DNA from: an uncultured Porphyromonadaceae bacterium
GTDB taxonomy: Bacteria; Bacteroidota; Bacteroidia; Bacteroidales; Muribaculaceae
Direction: 5' to 3'
Assembly: GCA_902493335.1 (NCBI GenBank)
Contig: CABUPJ010000033.1
Span: forward strand, 1 to 41,075
DNA length: 41,075 nt
Position numbers and translations under genes: made by a program. Positions 40,621 through 41,075 of the stretch are shown piece by piece (positions within the stretch are counted from its first letter, which is position 1; every line of letters begins with the position of its first letter). The notes under the pieces are model-generated. The model had not been told where the DNA came from and searched no databases. It saw only the letters and a program-made list of their open reading frames with translations.

Positions 40621-40659
40621 ACAAGAACAAAAGGCAGAAGAAACAAAAGATTTTTAAAA
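40621..40659 (+). repeat. Dispersed A-rich repeat, copy 3
   Basis: ACAAGAACAAAAGGCAGAAG followed by AAACAAAAGATTTTTAAAA. Shared words with the copies at 73-114 and 28891-28928 are AGAACAAAAG, GCAGAAG and ACAAAAGATTTT, in similar order. Confidence 0.55.
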
Positions 40660-40661
40660 TT

Positions 40662-40693
40662 TAGTAGGGCCGCGCGATCGCGCAGCCCTACTA
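40662..40693. repeat. 32-nt near-perfect palindrome
   Basis: Arms TAGTAGGGC and GCCCTACTA enclose GCGCGATCGCGC, itself a perfect palindrome, with a single C/A mismatch pair between the two stems (T/G wobble on the minus strand). It lies 61 nt after the aminotransferase stop. No U tract follows, so it is not a standard terminator. It could stabilise the 3' end of the transcript or be a mobile palindrome. Confidence 0.8.
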
Positions 40694-40753
40694 ACCGTTG
40701 ATGCAATAACCTATTTGACTAATTTGCCTAATTTGACCACCCCCATACTCGAA

Positions 40754-40860
40754 GCCTCGAAGAGGCGAGATCGTGGCATAACCTCTGGCGCGGAAGGCTC
40801 GCAGAGCCGGCCAAGCCTGGGGAAAAGCGAACCATTAAGGTGGCTAAGCCTCGGAGAGGC
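40754..40860 (+). repeat. Three 5-bp hairpins with trinucleotide loops
   Basis: GCCTC-GAA-GAGGC (40754-40766), GGCTC-GCA-GAGCC (40796-40808) and GCCTC-GGA-GAGGC (40848-40860), spaced about 29 and 39 nt apart. The arms differ between hairpins but stay complementary. This is the same small-loop design as the hairpins of islands 1 and 2. Confidence 0.65.
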
Positions 40861-40879
40861 GCTGTCGTAGTAGCAAGTC

Positions 40880-40985
40880 TGCGTTTTTCAAACGCAAATG
40901 CCCTTTCATCCCTTACCGCGCAGGCCGGAGCTTGCAGCTCCTCGGCCTACGCGGCTATCAGTAAAATCATCGCCCTGCAGGCGAT
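40880..40985 (+). repeat. Composite palindromic element, copy 3
   Basis: TGCGTTT-TTC-AAACGCA (40880-40896) is followed by an outer stem CCGCGCAGGCC / GGCCTACGCGG (40916-40954) with inner stem GAGCT/AGCTC and loop TGC. The spacer with CAGTAAAATC follows, then ATCGCCC-TGC-AGGCGAT (40969-40985). Same order and orientation as copy 1. The inner stem differs from GGCGC/GCGCC of copies 1 and 2 on both sides. Confidence 0.75.
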
Positions 40986-41075
40986 TTTTGCTTTTATATC
41001 TTTCTGTCTCAAAAATCTTCTGTTCTATCATACTACAGCTTTATATATACTTGGAAGTCAGCTGATTGAAGAATG

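Larger units (their letters stand above)
40602..41075. other. Gene-free island 3, hairpin mosaic at the window end
   Basis: After the aminotransferase there are 474 bases with no credible gene. In order it holds the A-rich repeat (40621-40659), a 32-nt near-perfect palindrome (40662-40693), three trinucleotide-loop hairpins (40754-40860) and the third composite palindromic element (40880-40985). The last 90 bases are A/T-rich and may be the upstream region of a gene beyond the window. No convincing intrinsic terminator with a U tract was seen for the aminotransferase. Confidence 0.75.

Noticed and set aside
40671..40682. GCGATCGC octamer as a HIP1-type or other known site
   Set aside because: It is simply the centre of the 32-nt palindrome, and HIP1 abundance is a cyanobacterial trait.
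40754..40985. CRISPR array at the end of the window
   Set aside because: The repeated units are palindromes of differing sequence at irregular spacing, with no constant direct repeat and no cas genes.

Overview
The window looks like a chromosomal segment of a GC-rich Bacteroidales bacterium, most plausibly Muribaculaceae-like (inference). The reasons are promoters of the Bacteroidetes type (-7 TAnnTTTG, -33 TTTG), several lineage-typical families (ECF sigma plus STN-domain outer membrane protein, DUF3857/transglutaminase proteins, a PCMD-type secreted protein, a SprE/PorW-like TPR lipoprotein, a 7TM-HD phosphodiesterase, RNase HI with a viroplasmin domain) and A/T-rich leaders between GC-rich genes. 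I see no phage, insertion sequence, CRISPR array, tRNA or rRNA. Most of it is core-genome-like.

Layout. 1-537 is a gene-free island of short hairpins. 538-1594 is an ECF sigma factor with a 4-TM partner. It converges on gapA (1683-2693, minus) through a bidirectional terminator. From 2955 to 13656 a tightly packed plus-strand run encodes MscL, shikimate kinase, a divergent alanine-dehydrogenase-like protein, RNase HI, a Fic protein, an AddA/RecB-like helicase-nuclease, a C69 dipeptidase and an MsbA-like ABC exporter. 13781-16420 is a complete four-subunit 2-oxoacid:ferredoxin oxidoreductase operon with its own promoter. 16421-16891 is a second hairpin island.

From 16892: GluQ-RS (minus) diverges from an M48-like protein that has lost part of its zinc site. 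A minus-strand run from 28792 down to 18888 follows: Rel/SpoT (ppGpp), 7TM-HD phosphodiesterase (probably c-di-AMP), SprE/PorW-like lipoprotein and a short UvrA paralogue. A PCMD-type secreted protein and a Bcr/CflA-type MFS exporter diverge around 30 kb. 39218 to 31468 is a minus-strand run of two secreted DUF3857/transglutaminase-like proteins, an ECF sigma factor, a short anti-sigma factor and an STN-domain outer membrane beta-barrel, i.e. an envelope signalling module. A class I/II aminotransferase (39393-40601) and a third hairpin island close the window.

The least expected material is non-coding. Three intergenic islands (1-537, 16421-16891, 40602-41075) are mosaics of short palindromes with 6-9 bp arms and 2-4 nt loops. 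A composite element occurs in all three, once inverted. Its outer stem and a single-stranded spacer are conserved while the inner stem changes in a base-pair-preserving way. Among proteins, the best second looks are the M48 pseudo-peptidase, the alanine-dehydrogenase-like protein with altered catalytic motifs, the ppGpp/c-di-AMP gene pair and the FecR-less signalling trio. All product names rest on motif recognition by eye; no search was run.
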